The position numbers and the translations under genes were made by a program. A stretch of 64,000 nucleotides of DNA. It comes from VYFG01 sp965221795 (GTDB lineage Bacteria; Pseudomonadota; Gammaproteobacteria; Arenicellales; Poriferihabitantaceae). The notes under the pieces are model-generated. The model worked only from the letters and a program-made list of their open reading frames with translations, ran no database searches and was not told where the DNA came from. Below, in pieces: positions 63,082 to 64,000 of this stretch. The stretch spans positions 1,240,001 through 1,304,000 of the forward strand of contig OZ244914.1 of assembly GCA_965221795.1 (NCBI GenBank). The letters run 5' to 3'. The stretch's first letter is position 1. Every line of letters starts with the position of its first letter.

Positions 63082-64000
63082 CTAACAGGTACCGAGGTCA
63101 CCACCCAATATGGCATCATCATATTCTACCTGGGACCGTGGGACTTCCTGTACCACCTCCAGCAGGTCGAACTGACTGGAAGGGTTCTGGTTACCCCGTA
63201 CGACCAGAACATCCTTGAAGCACTGATGATCGGAAGCCCGATACTCGGTGGGACCATTCCCCATCCCATCGAACTTGAAACCTTCCAACACTTCGATCAC
63301 AGCACAGGGGTCGAAGGTGCCAGCGGTTTCCACAGCATTGGCGTACAGCAGCGCCTGCACATAGCAGGTATGAGCCGCCTGGGACGGCGGGAATCCATAC
63401 TCGCCGCCGAAGGACTTGACGAACATCTGAGAGCCGCCATCCTGCAGGGACCAGTTCCAGTTAGTGGAACCGAAGATTCCCTTGATGTTTTCCCCCGCGC
63501 CCGAAGCCATCAGGCGGGAAAACAGCGGGACCACAATCTGAAAATCCTTGCCATTAGCCTGACGGTCACGAAGACCGAACTGGACTGACTGGGTCAGGGA
63601 GTTCACCATGTCCTTGCCATAGTGATTCAACACCAACACGTCAGCACCGGAGTTCAGCACCGGGGTGATGTATTGGGAAAAGTCGCCAGCCCCGAGAGGG
63701 GTACGGACCGCCGCCTCGGTCTGCCAACCAAGCGCTTCCGTATACTTCTTGATCGAACCTTCCTGGGACCAGCCCCAGTTGTAGTCAGCAGTCAAGTGAT
63801 AGGCGACCCGGTCGTTGCCAAACTCCGATTCCAGCACCGGCCCGAGGGAAGCGCCTGACATTTCCGTGTTAAAGAAATGCCGGAATCCATACTTTCGCCG
63901 GTCCTTTCCGGTCGTGTCATTGGAGTGGGTCAGTCCGGCCATGAAGATAACCCCGACCTCATGGCACAAGGACTGCACGGCAACGGCAACCCCGGAAGAC
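63082..64000 (-). CDS. Branched-chain amino acid-type ABC transporter substrate-binding protein, 5' end outside the window
   Basis: The reading frame is open to position 64000, giving 305 visible codons of a type I periplasmic binding protein. It shows GLTHSNDTTG and RHFFNTEMSGASLG near the left, then YNWGWSQEG, and cysteines near the C-terminus. The N-terminus and signal peptide lie beyond the edge; the GTG at 63978 is internal, since the open frame continues upstream. It heads the livHMGF operon. The ligand is not known. Confidence 0.88.
   Translation of the reverse strand, partial: SSGVAVAVQSLCHEVGVIFMAGLTHSNDTTGKDRRKYGFRHFFNTEMSGASLGPVLESEFGNDRVAYHLTADYNWGWSQEGSIKKYTEALGWQTEAAVRTPLGAGDFSQYITPVLNSGADVLVLNHYGKDMVNSLTQSVQFGLRDRQANGKDFQIVVPLFSRLMASGAGENIKGIFGSTNWNWSLQDGGSQMFVKSFGGEYGFPPSQAAHTCYVQALLYANAVETAGTFDPCAVIEVLEGFKFDGMGNGPTEYRASDHQCFKDVLVVRGNQNPSSQFDLLEVVQEVPRSQVEYDDAILGGDLGTC

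Noticed and set aside
1..64000. CRISPR arrays, tRNA or rRNA genes
   Set aside because: No regularly spaced repeats, tRNA T-loop signatures in a plausible cloverleaf, or rRNA segments were found by reading; a dedicated tRNA and covariance-model scan was not possible.

Overview
The window comes from a gammaproteobacterium of moderately high GC content; the genus cannot be fixed from the sequence. The strongest evidence is one long minus-strand run in the typical gammaproteobacterial order: rpsB, tsf, pyrH, frr, uppS, cdsA, dxr, rseP, bamA, skp, lpxD, fabZ, lpxA, lpxB, rnhB, dnaE (44909 down to 26491). It is Gram-negative: it has lipid A genes, BamA/Skp, lipoproteins, Tat substrates and DsbD.

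Layout. 1-4.1 kb: the start of a YcaQ-like gene at the edge, an IS30-type relic, the GTPase gene ylqF with a CvfB-like gene, an NRDE protein and a small unknown. 4.1-9.8 kb: an accessory island with a small ribbon-helix-helix protein coupled to an XhoI/PaeR7I-type restriction-modification pair, then an AAA ATPase gene broken by a decayed IS30-family element. 9.8-11.5 kb: a DUF2237 protein and a DadA-like oxidoreductase. 11.5-25.1 kb: a large formate dehydrogenase locus. It holds the catalytic subunit (cysteine form), Fe-S subunit, cytochrome b subunit, a small lipoprotein, a Tat-target peptide, a TorD-type chaperone, a multi-cluster ferredoxin, DUF3305, DUF3306, DUF6494 and divergent fdhD. Beyond a terminator lies a second coupled operon: an unknown protein, a periplasmic ankyrin protein, a biotin/lipoate ligase-like protein and a Tat-exported Rieske-like protein. 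25.3-45 kb: an aldo/keto reductase and the envelope/translation run. 45-48.9 kb: an accessory insert between rpsB and map. 48.9-55 kb: map, glnD, an AmgK-like kinase, moaB, moaD, moaE. 54.9-59 kb: a thioredoxin-like protein, DsbD with two N-terminal domains, FxsA and a small unknown. 59-64 kb: a branched-chain amino-acid-type ABC transporter whose binding-protein gene runs off the window.

The most unusual region is 45.46-47.4 kb. Two unrelated exported-protein genes share an almost identical ~139-bp promoter/start module, and each has a poly-C tract (24 C and 10 C) inside its signal-peptide codons. In the sequence as given both genes are out of frame, and both would be restored by +1 or -2 C. 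One product is a lipoprotein with a TbpB-like beta-barrel end. This looks like a small phase-variable surface-protein cassette system. Other points of note are a 37-bp duplication of the dnaE start that creates an 11-codon decoy cistron, a ylqF gene whose last codons come from an IS end, and a Rieske-like protein in which an expected cluster histidine is arginine. No tRNA, rRNA or CRISPR array was seen.
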